Positions 8,551 to 17,916 of a stretch of 64,000 bases of DNA are shown here, piece after piece. Under the pieces are notes generated by a model, which was not told where the DNA came from, searched no databases, and saw nothing but the letters and a program-made list of their open reading frames with translations. Position 1 is the stretch's first letter; each line of letters starts with the position of its first letter. This stretch comes from Bacteroidales bacterium (GTDB lineage Bacteria; Bacteroidota; Bacteroidia; Bacteroidales; UBA932): positions 20,304 to 84,303 of the forward strand of contig JAFUVU010000053.1 in the NCBI GenBank assembly GCA_017477465.1. Reading direction: 5' to 3'. The translations under genes and the position numbers were made by a program.

Positions 8551-9435
8551 ATGAGTCTGTTATTTGTCAATTGGAATATCGACCCCGCCATCCTGAGAAT
8601 AGGCGGTTTCGAGCTCAGATGGTACTCGCTCCTTTTCGTGAGCGGCTTCATCCTGGGCTGGTTCATGATGAAGAGTTTCTTCCGCAGGGAAAAGATAAAC
8701 GAGGCCCTTCTGGACCCCATGCTCTACATGCTGCTTATATGCACAATCGTAGGCGCCCGCCTGGGCCACTGCATCTTCTACCAGCCGGATTATTACTTCG
8801 GCAGCTGGGCCGGTTTCTGGGAAATATTCATGCCCTGGAAAGGCGGCCTCGCCAGCCACGGCGGCACCATCGCCATTGCCTTCGGCATACTCTGGTACGT
8901 CCATAAATACGGCAAAAAGAACCACTTCGACGTGCTCTGGGTAATGGACCACCTCATGATTCCAATTGCTTTTGCCGCCTGCTTCATCCGCCTTGGAAAC
9001 CTCTTCAACTCAGAGATTTACGGCGGTCCCACAGACCTTCCCTGGGGCTTTGTTTTCCAAAGAAACGGCGAAACAGTCCCCTGCCACCCCACCCAGCTTT
9101 ATGAAGCCCTCACCTATCTGGTTCTCGGCCTTGTTCTGCTGTGGTTGTACTGGAATAAGCTGGACAAGATGTACCGAGGCTCTTTCGTCGGCATCTTCCT
9201 CATCGTGTGCTTCGGCAGCCGTTTCCTCATTGAATTCGTGAAAAACGACCAGGTGGAATTCGAGGCAAATATGGTCCTCAACATGGGACAGCTCCTCAGC
9301 ATTCCCTTCGTGCTGTTCGGCATCGGCTTCCTTGTTTATGCCTTCGTAAAGAAGAATCCGGCCCGTGCAGTGCACCCGGAAGACAAGTCCAAAGTCAAGG
9401 AGCCCACTCACTTCGCCAGGCCCATCGGCAAATGA
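8551..9435 (+). CDS. lgt: Prolipoprotein diacylglyceryl transferase
   Basis: Integral inner-membrane enzyme that transfers diacylglycerol from phosphatidylglycerol to the lipobox cysteine of prolipoproteins, the first step of lipoprotein maturation. It has 294 residues and seven predicted membrane segments. Conserved signatures are visible: GARLGHCIFYQPDYY, the H-G-G turn in LASHGGTIAIAF, RLGNLFNSEIYG with the key arginine, and HPTQLYEALTYL. This window alone encodes many lipobox proteins (adaptor, SusD, GH18, LamG proteins) that need it. It overlaps the following HAD gene by 4 bases. Confidence 0.96.
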   Translation: MSLLFVNWNIDPAILRIGGFELRWYSLLFVSGFILGWFMMKSFFRREKINEALLDPMLYMLLICTIVGARLGHCIFYQPDYYFGSWAGFWEIFMPWKGGLASHGGTIAIAFGILWYVHKYGKKNHFDVLWVMDHLMIPIAFAACFIRLGNLFNSEIYGGPTDLPWGFVFQRNGETVPCHPTQLYEALTYLVLGLVLLWLYWNKLDKMYRGSFVGIFLIVCFGSRFLIEFVKNDQVEFEANMVLNMGQLLSIPFVLFGIGFLVYAFVKKNPARAVHPEDKSKVKEPTHFARPIGK

Positions 9436-10202
9436 GCGTAAAAGCCATCTTTTTTGACATTGACGGTACCCTGGTGCCCATCGGCCACCGGGGTATGTTG
9501 CCTTCTACGGTCAAGGCGCTGGATGCCGCGCGCCACGCCGGCGTCAAGCTTTTCGTGAATACCGGTCGGCCCAAATACTTCATTAACAATCTCTCGGACT
9601 ACCCCTTCGACGGTTACGTCTGCCTCAACGGCGGTCACGCAATTTACGAAGGTCGCACCATCCACAAACGCCCTTTGGAGCAGGAGGACGTGCGACGCAT
9701 CATCCAGGTGGCATCGGCCAATAATCTGGCCTGCGCCGCTTTTGCCGAGGATCACCTCCGCCTCAGCTTCCACAACGACAGGGAAAGGCAGGTATCGGCC
9801 TCCATCAATGTCAGTTTCGACAGCGTCGGCCCCCTGGAGGAAATGGCCGACGAAGAGATTTTCCAATTCACGATTTACTGCACCGTGGAGGAGGAAAAGC
9901 TGTTCACGGGCCTCAAGAACGTCATTTTCCCCCGTTGGCTGGACATTTTCACCGACGTTGACCGTGCCGACAGCTCCAAGGCGCTGGGAATGCAGCAGGT
10001 TGCCGGCATTCTTGGCATCGGCATGGACGAGGTGATGGCCTTCGGCGACGGCGGCAACGACCTTCCCATGCTGCAGGCCGCCGGAATCAGCGTCGCAATG
10101 GGCAACGCCGTCCCCGAAGTGCAAGCCGCCGCCACTTACGTCACCTCCGATGCAGCCGACGACGGCATCGCCCGCGCCCTCCGCCACTTCGGCATAATCT
10201 AA
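9432..10202 (+). CDS. HAD-superfamily hydrolase, Cof/IIB type
   Basis: A 256-residue cytoplasmic phosphatase of the Cof-like HAD-IIB group. Motif I is FFDIDGTLVPIG (nucleophile Asp), motif II is FVNTGRP, and motif IV is FGDGGNDLPML near residue 205. The inserted cap lies between residues about 80 and 185, as in sugar-phosphate and nucleotide phosphatases of this group. The substrate is not predictable. It is translationally coupled to lgt (4-base overlap), and repeat copy A begins at its stop codon. Confidence 0.88.
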   Translation: MSVKAIFFDIDGTLVPIGHRGMLPSTVKALDAARHAGVKLFVNTGRPKYFINNLSDYPFDGYVCLNGGHAIYEGRTIHKRPLEQEDVRRIIQVASANNLACAAFAEDHLRLSFHNDRERQVSASINVSFDSVGPLEEMADEEIFQFTIYCTVEEEKLFTGLKNVIFPRWLDIFTDVDRADSSKALGMQQVAGILGIGMDEVMAFGDGGNDLPMLQAAGISVAMGNAVPEVQAAATYVTSDAADDGIARALRHFGII

Positions 10203-10315
10203 ACCTCGACACACAACCACCTGACAATCAGCCAAATATAAAAATCAAGTGTGACTTTTTGCCACACTTGATTTCAGTAAAACGCTGTGCTTGAGGCACT
10301 TACGTGCCAAGGTTT
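10201..10315. repeat. Hairpin repeat family 1, copy A
   Basis: Core hairpin at 10242-10274: AAATCAAGTGTG and its complement CACACTTGATTT around a loop with five Ts. Outer arms run from ACCTCGACAC to GTGCCAAGGT and pair imperfectly. It fills the gap between the convergent HAD and pgk genes and probably terminates both. Confidence 0.9.
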
Positions 10316-10316
10316 G

Positions 10317-11570
10317 TTAGTCCTGGATTACTGCGATGCCGGGGAGGATTTTGCCTTCGATGGCCTCGAGCATTGCGCCGCCGCCGGTGGAGACGTAGCT
10401 CACCTTATCGGCATAGCCCATCTGGGTGACTGCGGCCACGGAATCACCGCCGCCGACGAGGGTGTAGGCACCGTTCTGGGTAGCTTCGGCAAGGTCTTCC
10501 GCAATCTGCAGGGTGCCTTTTGCGAAGTTGGGCAGCTCGAAAACGCCGACGGGACCGTTCCAGAGGATGGTCTTGGAAGCGAGGATGACTTTCTTCCAGG
10601 CCTCGAGGGTGACGGGAGCGGCGTCCATGCCTTCCCATTCAGGGTCGATGTTGTTGGTGTCGAAGATGCGGCGGGGCGTGTCGTTTTCGAAGGCCTGGCC
10701 GGCCACGGTCTGGATTGACAGATAAACGTTTACGCCTTTCTCCTTGGCCGTTGCGAGGATTTCGAGAGCGTCGGGAATGAGCTCGTCCTCATGCAGGCTT
10801 TGGCCGATCTTGCCGCCCTGAGCCTTGATGAAGGTATAACCCATACCGCCGCCGATGATAAGGTTGTCAACCTTGCCGACGAGGTTCTTCAGAACTGCGA
10901 GCTTGGAGCTGACCTTGGAACCGCCGATGATGGCAGTGAGGGGACGCTGAGCGTTCTTGAGAACATTGTCGATGGCTTTGATTTCGCCTTCCATCAGGTA
11001 GCCGAACATCTTGTCGTTGGGGAAGTACTCGGCGATGAGGGCGGTTGAAGCGTGGGCGCGGTGTGCGGTGCCGAAAGCGTCGTTGATGTAGCAGTCGGCA
11101 TAGCTGGCGAGGGTCTTTACGAACTCCTTCTGGGAAGCCTTGACGGCAGCCTTTGCGGCTTTCTTTTCCTCGTCGGAGGCATCATCGGCAAGACCGCGGG
11201 GTTTGCCTTCTTCCTCGGCATAGTAGCGGAGGTTCTCAAGGAGGAGGGCCTCACCGGGTTTGAGGGCTGCGGCCTGCTCCTGGGCTTTCATGCAGTCTGG
11301 GGCGAACTGGACGGGAACGCCCAGGCATTCGCTTACGCGGCCCACGATGTGCTTGAGGGAGAACTTGGGATCCACTTTCTTGGGACGGCCCAGGTGGGAC
11401 ATGATGATGAGGGAACCACCTTCTGCGAGCACCTTCTTGAGGGTGGGCATGGCACGGCGGATGCGGGTGTCATCGGTGATTTCGAAATTTTCGTTCAGGG
11501 GGACGTTGAAATCTACGCGTACGATGGCTTTTTTGCCGGAGAAGTCGTACTTGTCAATGAATTGTTGCAT
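10317..11570 (-). CDS. pgk: Phosphoglycerate kinase
   Basis: Glycolytic enzyme forming ATP and 3-phosphoglycerate from 1,3-bisphosphoglycerate. It has 417 residues, normal for Bacteroidota. The N-terminal substrate motif [23 protein letters not shown], the hinge region, [12 protein letters not shown] and the C-terminal nucleotide-binding [14 protein letters not shown] and STGGGAMLE are all present. A Lys/Ala-rich stretch near residue 135 ([19 protein letters not shown]) is typical of this phylum. It has its own promoter, overlapping that of the divergent methyltransferase, and ends at repeat copy A. Confidence 0.97.
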   Translation of the reverse strand: MQQFIDKYDFSGKKAIVRVDFNVPLNENFEITDDTRIRRAMPTLKKVLAEGGSLIIMSHLGRPKKVDPKFSLKHIVGRVSECLGVPVQFAPDCMKAQEQAAALKPGEALLLENLRYYAEEEGKPRGLADDASDEEKKAAKAAVKASQKEFVKTLASYADCYINDAFGTAHRAHASTALIAEYFPNDKMFGYLMEGEIKAIDNVLKNAQRPLTAIIGGSKVSSKLAVLKNLVGKVDNLIIGGGMGYTFIKAQGGKIGQSLHEDELIPDALEILATAKEKGVNVYLSIQTVAGQAFENDTPRRIFDTNNIDPEWEGMDAAPVTLEAWKKVILASKTILWNGPVGVFELPNFAKGTLQIAEDLAEATQNGAYTLVGGGDSVAAVTQMGYADKVSYVSTGGGAMLEAIEGKILPGIAVIQD

Positions 11571-11604
11571 AATATGAATGTTGTTGTACTTTCGTAAGAG
11601 TCTG

Positions 11605-11634
11605 CAAATTTAACTATCTTTGCAGAAAATTCAA
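11605..11634 (-). promoter_or_regulatory. Promoter of pgk
   Basis: TTG (11632-11634), 19-base spacer and TAAATTTG (11605-11612) on the minus strand. The spacer contains the -7 box of the opposite promoter, so the two cannot easily be used at once. Confidence 0.7.
11615..11622 (+). promoter_or_regulatory. -7 box of the divergent methyltransferase gene
   Basis: TATCTTTG on the plus strand, 17 bases before the ATG at 11640 and only 2 bases from the pgk -7 box on the other strand. Confidence 0.6.
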
Positions 11635-11639
11635 AAGAT

Positions 11640-12587
11640 ATGGCCGTCGAATATCCTGCCGATTATTGGAAAGACTATGAGCTTCTGGACTCCGGAAACG
11701 GAGAAAAGCTGGAGCGCTTCGGAAAATATGTGCTAAGAAGACCCGAGCCCAAAGCCCTTTGGACCCCCTCGATGCCGGAGGCCGATTGGAAACGCCTCAG
11801 CCACGTGACCTTCCGTCCCGGGGCAGGATTCGGCAAAGCAGGAAAAGAGGACAGCGGCACCTGGGAGCGCAGCAAAAAGATGGAAGACCAGTGGGGCATA
11901 GTCTATAACGGCTGCCCGGATCCGGAAACCCACGCAGCAAGCGACCTGCACCTCAGTCTCCGCCTCGGCCTCACATCTTTCAAGCACGTCGGCGTATTCC
12001 CCGAGCAGGCCCCCAACTGGGAGTTCATCTTCAAGGAGACCTCCCGCCTCGCACGCATACATAAGGCCAACGGGCTTCCCGCTCCGCGCATTCTCAACCT
12101 CTTCGCCTACACCGGCGCCGCATCGCTGGCCGCAAAATGCGCAGGGGCCGATGTCACCCACCTGGATTCGGTTCGGCAAGTAGTCACCTGGGCCCGCGAA
12201 AACATGGAACGCAGCGGCCTGGACGGCATCCGCTGGGTGGTGGAAGACGCCCTGAAATTCGCCCGCCGCGAAGCCAAGCGCGGCAACAAGTACGACGGCA
12301 TAATCCTCGACCCTCCGGCCTACGGCCATGGCCCGGACGGCGAAAAGTGGAAGCTGGACGAGCTTCTCTTCGGCCTGCTGCAGAATGTATCGGCCATACT
12401 ATCCGAGAGGGACGCATTCATGGTCCTCAACCTTTATTCCAACGGCTATAGCGCCGCCCTTGGAGAAACCGTAGTGCGCGAAGCCTTCCGCGGCGACTTC
12501 CGCGAAATGACCTCCGGCGAGCTTGCCTTTAACGACAGCTTCGGCAAGATCCTCCCCCTAAGCATCTACGTCCGCCTGAAGCGCTAG
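11640..12587 (+). CDS. Class I SAM-dependent methyltransferase (RlmI/RlmK-like)
   Basis: A 315-residue cytoplasmic methyltransferase. The N-terminal part (to about residue 115) is the domain found in rRNA m5C-type methyltransferases of the COG1092 group. Motif I is LNLFAYTGAASLAAKCAGADVTHLD, followed by the RENMERSGLDGIRWVVEDALKF acidic motif and the catalytic-loop region DGIILDPPAYGHG (DPPxYG). A 23S rRNA cytosine target is likely from the family, but the exact base is not predictable. It ends 4 bases inside the convergent DUF2723 gene. Confidence 0.85.
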   Translation: MAVEYPADYWKDYELLDSGNGEKLERFGKYVLRRPEPKALWTPSMPEADWKRLSHVTFRPGAGFGKAGKEDSGTWERSKKMEDQWGIVYNGCPDPETHAASDLHLSLRLGLTSFKHVGVFPEQAPNWEFIFKETSRLARIHKANGLPAPRILNLFAYTGAASLAAKCAGADVTHLDSVRQVVTWARENMERSGLDGIRWVVEDALKFARREAKRGNKYDGIILDPPAYGHGPDGEKWKLDELLFGLLQNVSAILSERDAFMVLNLYSNGYSAALGETVVREAFRGDFREMTSGELAFNDSFGKILPLSIYVRLKR

Positions 12588-15500
12588 GAGAGGTCGAGGG
12601 AGTCCTCGGGGCTTTTTTCCAGGCCGTAGGCTGTGCCTGTGGCGGCGTGGAGGATGGCCTCCAGGCCTTCTATCATGGCATCGCTGAGCTCTTTGTCGCC
12701 GTACTGTTTGCAAACGTCGGAGATGTACAGGAGCACGCGGCTGGAGGTCTCGAACTCGCTTTGGCCGAGGGTGCCCCATTCGAGGAAGAATCCGGCGGTC
12801 TGCAGAAGTTCATCACCCATTCTTGCGGCAAGGTCGCGGGCCTTTGCCGATTCACCCAGATAGTAATAATTCTCAATCATCTGAGCCACCATGTAGTCGT
12901 TTCCGGCGAAGCCAAGGGAGACGGTTTCCAGCGGGAAATTCTGCTCCGGGAAGCGCTGCTGGCACAAATCCATGATTTCCAGGGCTTTCTCGTCTTCATG
13001 AGCGTCGATAAGGGCATTGGCGACGGTAAGGAAAAGCTGCCGCTGCGACAGCACGCCAAGGAAGGTATAGACGTTTTGGTAATCCACGAACCAGTCGGTA
13101 CGGGAAACGGCGTCCCATTTATAGAGGTTCTTCACCTTGTCATACAGCTCCAGCGCATCCACCTTGCCGGCATCGGTGGTGGAAATCTTATTGCGGATAG
13201 GCGTGAAGCGGTAGGAGAATCCGTCGTACATAAGGTAATCCTTAATGCCGATATTAAGATCGCCACCCATATTCAGAAGGCTCAAAGGCCTGTCCCACTG
13301 ATAGTTGGAGAGCAGATCAAGCATGAACAGCTCCGGCTTGGAGACATAGTTCTTGTCCTTGGACATGGTGAGCATTATCTGGTCGGGAATCTCGTCGGCC
13401 ATTGACTCGGGGACTATGCCGTATTTGAGGCAGTTCTCCTTGTTCACCGGGATGACGATGTTGCGGGCGCAGATGAAATCCAGCTTCAGGCCGCCTTCAA
13501 GCGCAACCTTCATCTTGGGATCCTTGAATACTGACATCACGTCGGACAGCAGCATGGGCGATCCGTCGTCGTAAGCGATATAGACGAACTCGTTGGTGCC
13601 GTACAGGTACTGGGAAGCCGGCACGGTTAGCGGCAGCGGCTTGCTTTCGTTGCTGGCCCATTTCATTTGGTCGATGTACCAGTCAGTGCCTAACAGCGAG
13701 GTGTTTACGACACGCACGTCGGTGCGGACGCCCTCAATCTCCTGGGCGTACCAAAGCGGGAAAGTATCATTGTCGCCGTGCGTTACCAGAAGGCCGTTCT
13801 TCCCTACCGAATTAAGGTAGTTCGAGGCCATCTCCACCGAAGTGTAGCGGTGCGAACGGTCGTGGTCGTCCCAGTTCTGGGCGGCCATCAGCGCAGGCAC
13901 TCCAAGACACAGGGCCGATACGCCCACGGCCAGCCCCTTGGCAGGGACTTTGTTCTTGAAGGCATCGGCAAGCCATTGATACAGAGCCGCTACACCAAGG
14001 CCGATCCATATACAGAACATATAGAACGAGCCGGCGTAGGCATAGTCCCTCTCGCGCACCTGGTACGGCGGCTGATTGAGGTACAGCACGATGGCGATGC
14101 CGGTCATGAAGAACATCAGGCACACCAGCCAGCTGCCGCGCTTGTCCCTGTCGAACTGGAAAACAAGGCCAAGAAGGCCCAGGAGCAGCGGCAGGAAGAA
14201 GTAGTGGTTCTTGCCTTTGTTGTCCTTCAGCGGGGCGGGAGCGTCGGACTGGTCGCCCAGGCGCAGAGCGTCCAGGAAGCCGATGCCGCTTTCCCAGTTG
14301 CCGTAGAACACATTGCCGGGAACGGGGCTGTGAATCTCGTTCTGACGGCCTACGAAGTTCCACATGAAGTAGCGCCAGTACATCCAGTTGAGCTGATAGT
14401 CAAAGAAATAGCCAAGATTGGCGCCGAAGGAAGGCTTGCGGTGCTTTGCGCCTTTCACGCGCGTTCCCTTGCCCTGGGTGTACATTTCGTAGAAATCCAC
14501 GTAGCGAGGGTCGGCCGATGACCACATTCTGGGGAAGAGCATCTTGCCTTCGGGCTTATAGGCTGCGTCGGCGGGAGCATCGGCATGGATGTATTTGCCG
14601 TTAAGAGGCGCCCAGTATTTGCCTTGCTTGAGGTCGTAGGGAGCGTCGAAATATTGGCCGTAAATGAGCGGCGTGGAGCCGTACTGCTCACGGCTCAAGT
14701 AACGGACAAGGGTGTAGGGGTTGTCGGGCTGATATTCGTTGGTGGGGGTCTTGACGCTGGAGCGGATAATCACTATGGAGAAAAGCGAAAAGCCTATCAC
14801 CAAGGTGGTTACGCACAGCATCACGGTATTCAGGAACACCCGGCCTTTCTTCAGAGTAGCGAAAAGCGACCAGAAGCACAGGACGAGAAGCGCCACCATG
14901 AAGAAGAGCGCGCCGCTGTTGTACGGCAAGCCGAATCCGTTCACGAAAATGCGGTCGAAGAAAGCCGCCAGCTTCGGAAGATACGGGATGAAGAGGTACA
15001 CCAGCAGGAACTCGATAACCACGCCGATACCGAAGATGAGCAGCAATTTCTTGAAAGGCAGTTTTTTATCTTCGTTTTTCCGGTAATAGTACATGAATAC
15101 GAAGGCCGGAATCGTAAGAAGGTTCAGAAGGTGTACGCCGATACTAAGGCCCATTAAGAAGGCTATGAGCACGATCCAGCGGTTGGAGTGGGGCTCGTCG
15201 GCAGTTTCGTACCATCTGCACATTGCCCAGAAGACGAGGGCGGTGAAAAGGGACGACATTGCGTACACCTCGCCCTCCACTGCGCTGAACCAGAAGGTGT
15301 CGGAGAAGCAATAAGCCAAGGCGCCCACAGCGCCGGAGCCGAGGATGGCGATGGCTTGTCCCACAGACAGCCGGTCGGAGCCGGCTGTGACGGACACAGC
15401 TCCCTCTCCTTCTGTCATTCCCGGCTTTCCTCCTTCTGTCATTCCCGGCTTGACCGGGAATCCAAAGAGCCTTTTGGCAAAAAAGACTATTGTGAAATAC

Positions 15501-15781
15501 AACAGGAACACCGTGATGGCGCTCAGGATGGCGTTCATCGCATTGACCGCCACTGCAGCGTGAGCCGCATCCACAGGGATGGTGAAAAAGCGTGCAAGGA
15601 GCTGGAACACAGGGTTTCCCGGAGGGTGACCCACCTCCAGCTTATAGGATGAAGCAATGAATTCGCCGCAGTCCCAGAACGACGCGGTGGGCTCTATCGT
15701 GGAAAGATATGTTGCGGCCGATATCACCAGAACGGCAACGGCCACAATCCAATTCCACTTATTGAAAGTCTTCTTGTTCAT
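12584..15781 (-). CDS. DUF2723 multi-pass membrane protein (GT117-like)
   Basis: A 1065-residue protein of the Bacteroidota DUF2723/TMEM260 family, classed as glycosyltransferase-like with a GT-C fold. Start taken at MNKKTFNKWNW, because the earlier in-frame ATG lies in the -7 box. The N terminus has the family signature (YLSTIEPTASFWDCGEFIASSYKLEVGHPPGNPVFQLLARFF), then about 11-12 membrane helices to residue 600 and a C-terminal soluble part with helical repeats. GT-C relatives use lipid-linked sugars, so protein O-glycosylation is a reasonable inference. Residues about 107-138 are an in-frame insertion made of palindromic repeats. Confidence 0.85.
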   Translation of the reverse strand: MNKKTFNKWNWIVAVAVLVISAATYLSTIEPTASFWDCGEFIASSYKLEVGHPPGNPVFQLLARFFTIPVDAAHAAVAVNAMNAILSAITVFLLYFTIVFFAKRLFGFPVKPGMTEGGKPGMTEGEGAVSVTAGSDRLSVGQAIAILGSGAVGALAYCFSDTFWFSAVEGEVYAMSSLFTALVFWAMCRWYETADEPHSNRWIVLIAFLMGLSIGVHLLNLLTIPAFVFMYYYRKNEDKKLPFKKLLLIFGIGVVIEFLLVYLFIPYLPKLAAFFDRIFVNGFGLPYNSGALFFMVALLVLCFWSLFATLKKGRVFLNTVMLCVTTLVIGFSLFSIVIIRSSVKTPTNEYQPDNPYTLVRYLSREQYGSTPLIYGQYFDAPYDLKQGKYWAPLNGKYIHADAPADAAYKPEGKMLFPRMWSSADPRYVDFYEMYTQGKGTRVKGAKHRKPSFGANLGYFFDYQLNWMYWRYFMWNFVGRQNEIHSPVPGNVFYGNWESGIGFLDALRLGDQSDAPAPLKDNKGKNHYFFLPLLLGLLGLVFQFDRDKRGSWLVCLMFFMTGIAIVLYLNQPPYQVRERDYAYAGSFYMFCIWIGLGVAALYQWLADAFKNKVPAKGLAVGVSALCLGVPALMAAQNWDDHDRSHRYTSVEMASNYLNSVGKNGLLVTHGDNDTFPLWYAQEIEGVRTDVRVVNTSLLGTDWYIDQMKWASNESKPLPLTVPASQYLYGTNEFVYIAYDDGSPMLLSDVMSVFKDPKMKVALEGGLKLDFICARNIVIPVNKENCLKYGIVPESMADEIPDQIMLTMSKDKNYVSKPELFMLDLLSNYQWDRPLSLLNMGGDLNIGIKDYLMYDGFSYRFTPIRNKISTTDAGKVDALELYDKVKNLYKWDAVSRTDWFVDYQNVYTFLGVLSQRQLFLTVANALIDAHEDEKALEIMDLCQQRFPEQNFPLETVSLGFAGNDYMVAQMIENYYYLGESAKARDLAARMGDELLQTAGFFLEWGTLGQSEFETSSRVLLYISDVCKQYGDKELSDAMIEGLEAILHAATGTAYGLEKSPEDSLDLS
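15370..15463. repeat. Palindromic repeats inside the DUF2723 gene
   Basis: Contains a small CCGG...CCGG palindrome (15370-15385) and two copies of TTCTGTCATTCCCGGCTT, the second extended into a hairpin (GTCATTCCCGGCTTGACC with GGGAATC). In the gene they encode FPVKPGMTEGGKPGMTEGEG, the peptide usually seen when such dispersed repeats are translated. Confidence 0.8.
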
Positions 15782-15787
15782 ATCTTG

Positions 15788-15819
15788 CAAAGATAAACAT
15801 TTTAGGCTTGCATGTCAAG
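15788..15819 (-). promoter_or_regulatory. Promoter of the DUF2723 gene
   Basis: TTG (15817-15819), 21-base spacer and TATCTTTG (15788-15795). Only 6 bases lie between the -7 box and the chosen start codon, suggesting a leaderless or nearly leaderless mRNA. Confidence 0.65.
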
Positions 15820-15877
15820 TAAGCAGGAAGGTGCTTTACGGAATCATTTGCCCGGAGGCAACTTACGGAAAGCGCCA

Positions 15878-16576
15878 TCACTTTAAGCCGACATACATCC
15901 TGCAGAGGCCGAAGGAAAGGGCCTTGTGACTCACTTTTGAGAAACCGGCCTCCCGCATCATGCCGCAGAACACTTCCGGAGAAGGGAATTTCTGCACCGA
16001 AGCGGGAAGGTATTTGTATGCGGCCTTGTCGCCGGAGATGAGTCCGCCAACCCAAGGCAGTATATGCATGAAATACAAGTTGTAAATTCGGCGGAGGGTT
16101 TTGTTAGCAGGCACCGAAAGCTCCAGAATCACGGCTTTGCCGCCGGTCTTGACAACCCGGCAAAACTCCTTAAGTCCCAATTCCTTATGTTCGAAATTAC
16201 GGATGCCGAAAGCACAGGTGACCCGATGGAAGGAAGCATCGGCAAAAGGGAGGTTTTCGCCATCGGCGACTTTAAGGCGGATTCTTTCGTGCACTCCGGC
16301 TTTTGCGGCTTTACGCATCACCTGCTCCATCATTCCTTCGGAGATATCGACGCCGACAATGCGGGAACCGGGATTCGCGGCCTTGGCTATCGCTATCGTG
16401 CTGTCGCCGGTGCCGCACGCTACATCCAGAATCTGCTGCACGCTGCCGTCGACGATTTCCTTGAGGGCATATTTGCGCCATAACTTGTCCACATTCAGGG
16501 ACATGATGTGGTTCAGACGGTCGTAGGTGGGAGCTATGCCGTCGAACATTTTCTGTATGTTTTCTTTCCTTGGCAT
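15878..16576 (-). CDS. ubiE: Demethylmenaquinone methyltransferase (UbiE/MenG)
   Basis: SAM-dependent methyltransferase for the last step of menaquinone synthesis, 232 residues. Signatures: MFDGIAPTYDRLNHIMSLNVDKLWR at the N terminus (UbiE motif), SAM motif ILDVACGTGDSTIAIA, GVDISEGMM, and FHRVTCAFGIRNFEHKELGLKEFCRVVKTGGKAVILELSVP. In this phylum, which lacks ubiquinone, the substrate should be demethylmenaquinone. Last gene of the yciH-DUF4271-hemD-rnpA-yidD-ubiE series; it overlaps yidD by one base. Confidence 0.94.
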   Translation of the reverse strand: MPRKENIQKMFDGIAPTYDRLNHIMSLNVDKLWRKYALKEIVDGSVQQILDVACGTGDSTIAIAKAANPGSRIVGVDISEGMMEQVMRKAAKAGVHERIRLKVADGENLPFADASFHRVTCAFGIRNFEHKELGLKEFCRVVKTGGKAVILELSVPANKTLRRIYNLYFMHILPWVGGLISGDKAAYKYLPASVQKFPSPEVFCGMMREAGFSKVSHKALSFGLCRMYVGLK

Positions 16577-16809
16577 TACGGAACGGGGTCATAGCCGCTG
16601 CCGCCCCAGGGGTGACAGCGCAGGATTCGACGGACGCTCAGATACAGCCCCTTGAAAGGCCCGTGCTTGCGGAAAGCTTCCAGCGCATACTGCGAGCATG
16701 TGGGGGTGAACCGGCAGGAAGGGGGTGTGAAAGGACTAATGCACAGCTGATAGAACTTGATCAGCAGCACAGCCGGTGCAATGAGAATCTTCTTCAGCGT
16801 CGCATTCAT
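16576..16809 (-). CDS. yidD: Membrane protein insertion efficiency factor YidD
   Basis: A 77-residue protein with an amphipathic N-terminal helix. The family signature is complete: [26 protein letters not shown] and [17 protein letters not shown]. It is thought to assist YidC-dependent insertion at the inner membrane. It sits next to rnpA as in most bacteria, with its start inside the rnpA 3' end (4-base overlap). No yidC is visible here. Confidence 0.95.
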   Translation of the reverse strand: MNATLKKILIAPAVLLIKFYQLCISPFTPPSCRFTPTCSQYALEAFRKHGPFKGLYLSVRRILRCHPWGGSGYDPVP

Positions 16810-17153
16810 TCCTTGCCGATTTTACTGAGAATGGCGGACATGTCGGCCGAAACCACCTCATAGGGCATCGGCTCATGGGCGGTGTAGATGAAAAGGATAT
16901 CGGCCGATGAAGGGAGCAAGGCTTTCTGCCTGCGGTAGCTTTCGCGGATCCGGCGCTTGAGGAGATTCCTCTTGACGGCGCGCTTGAAGCTGCGCTTGGG
17001 GACGGAGACGACGATGCGGGACGCCGGTTCTTCCGGACGGAGGATATATCGGCAACGGAGACAGCCCTGTGCGAAGCTTTTCCCATGTTCGAACAAGGCT
17101 GCCACGGCAGTTTTGCCGCAGAGGCGTTCGGACTTGGGAAGAGTTTCAGGCAT
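16806..17153 (-). CDS. rnpA: Ribonuclease P protein component
   Basis: Basic 115-residue protein subunit of RNase P, which matures tRNA 5' ends with the RnpB RNA. The RNR signature is clear ([17 protein letters not shown], residues about 58-75), preceded by [10 protein letters not shown]. The start [21 protein letters not shown] fits the family (KSERL...). Overlaps hemD by one base and yidD by four. No rpmH is adjacent, unlike in many bacteria. Confidence 0.95.
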   Translation of the reverse strand: MPETLPKSERLCGKTAVAALFEHGKSFAQGCLRCRYILRPEEPASRIVVSVPKRSFKRAVKRNLLKRRIRESYRRQKALLPSSADILFIYTAHEPMPYEVVSADMSAILSKIGKE

Positions 17154-17896
17154 TACTTCAGGCTTTCCAGATAAAGTTCAATTGCGCGGGCCACCGACGG
17201 AGCCTCGGGAGACGGGGCTTTGACGTCGATTCTCAGGCCGGCTTCCTCCATTGCGCGGACGATCGAGCGGCCGTAGGAGACCATCTTGATGTCGCCCTGC
17301 TCAAAGTCGGGGAAGTTTTCCTGGAGGGATTTGACATCGGCCGGATTGTAGAAGACTATCATGTCGAAGTCTTTGAGGTTCAGGTCTTTAAGATCCTGAC
17401 TCACAGGCTTTACGAAAACGCCGGTAGAGAAATCCAGCTTCCGTGCTTCCAGGAGGGAGGTGATGGCATCGGCCGACGAAGAGTCGGACATTGCGACGAG
17501 GAACTTCTCCCCTTTATGCTTGGGGCCGATAAGGGCTACGACGCTGTCGGGGGTGCCTGTGCCGTAGAAAATCTTGCGCTTGCGATAGATGATATGTTTC
17601 TGCAGATACATTGCCACGGCTTCCGTGGTGCAGAAATACTTCATGGTTTCGGGAATTTTCACCCGCAGTTCTTCCGCCAGGGAGAAATAGGCGTCAATTA
17701 CGTGACGAGAGGAGAAAATAACAGCGGAATAGTCCAAAAAGTTGATGTGCTGGGCTCTGAATTCTCGGGATGTCAGGGGTTCTATCTTGAAGAACGGACG
17801 GAACTCGAAGTCCGCCCCAAATTTATCCGTGACGGCCTGATACTGCGTTAGAACGCGTGGTGCGTTCTGCGAAACAAGAATCTTTTGGATGCTCAT
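17153..17896 (-). CDS. hemD: Uroporphyrinogen-III synthase
   Basis: Cytoplasmic enzyme that cyclises and inverts ring D of hydroxymethylbilane in haem synthesis. It has 247 residues and the bilobal HemD pattern: IEPLTSREFRAQHINFLDYSAVIFSSRHVIDAYF in the first half and DFDMIVFYNPADVKSLQENFPDFEQGDIKMVSYGRSI in the second. HemD is poorly conserved, but the neighbour DUF4271 is the usual partner of Bacteroidota hemD. One-base overlap with rnpA. Confidence 0.88.
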   Translation of the reverse strand: MSIQKILVSQNAPRVLTQYQAVTDKFGADFEFRPFFKIEPLTSREFRAQHINFLDYSAVIFSSRHVIDAYFSLAEELRVKIPETMKYFCTTEAVAMYLQKHIIYRKRKIFYGTGTPDSVVALIGPKHKGEKFLVAMSDSSSADAITSLLEARKLDFSTGVFVKPVSQDLKDLNLKDFDMIVFYNPADVKSLQENFPDFEQGDIKMVSYGRSIVRAMEEAGLRIDVKAPSPEAPSVARAIELYLESLK

Positions 17897-17916
17897 TTTA
17901 CCTAAACTTCTCTACA

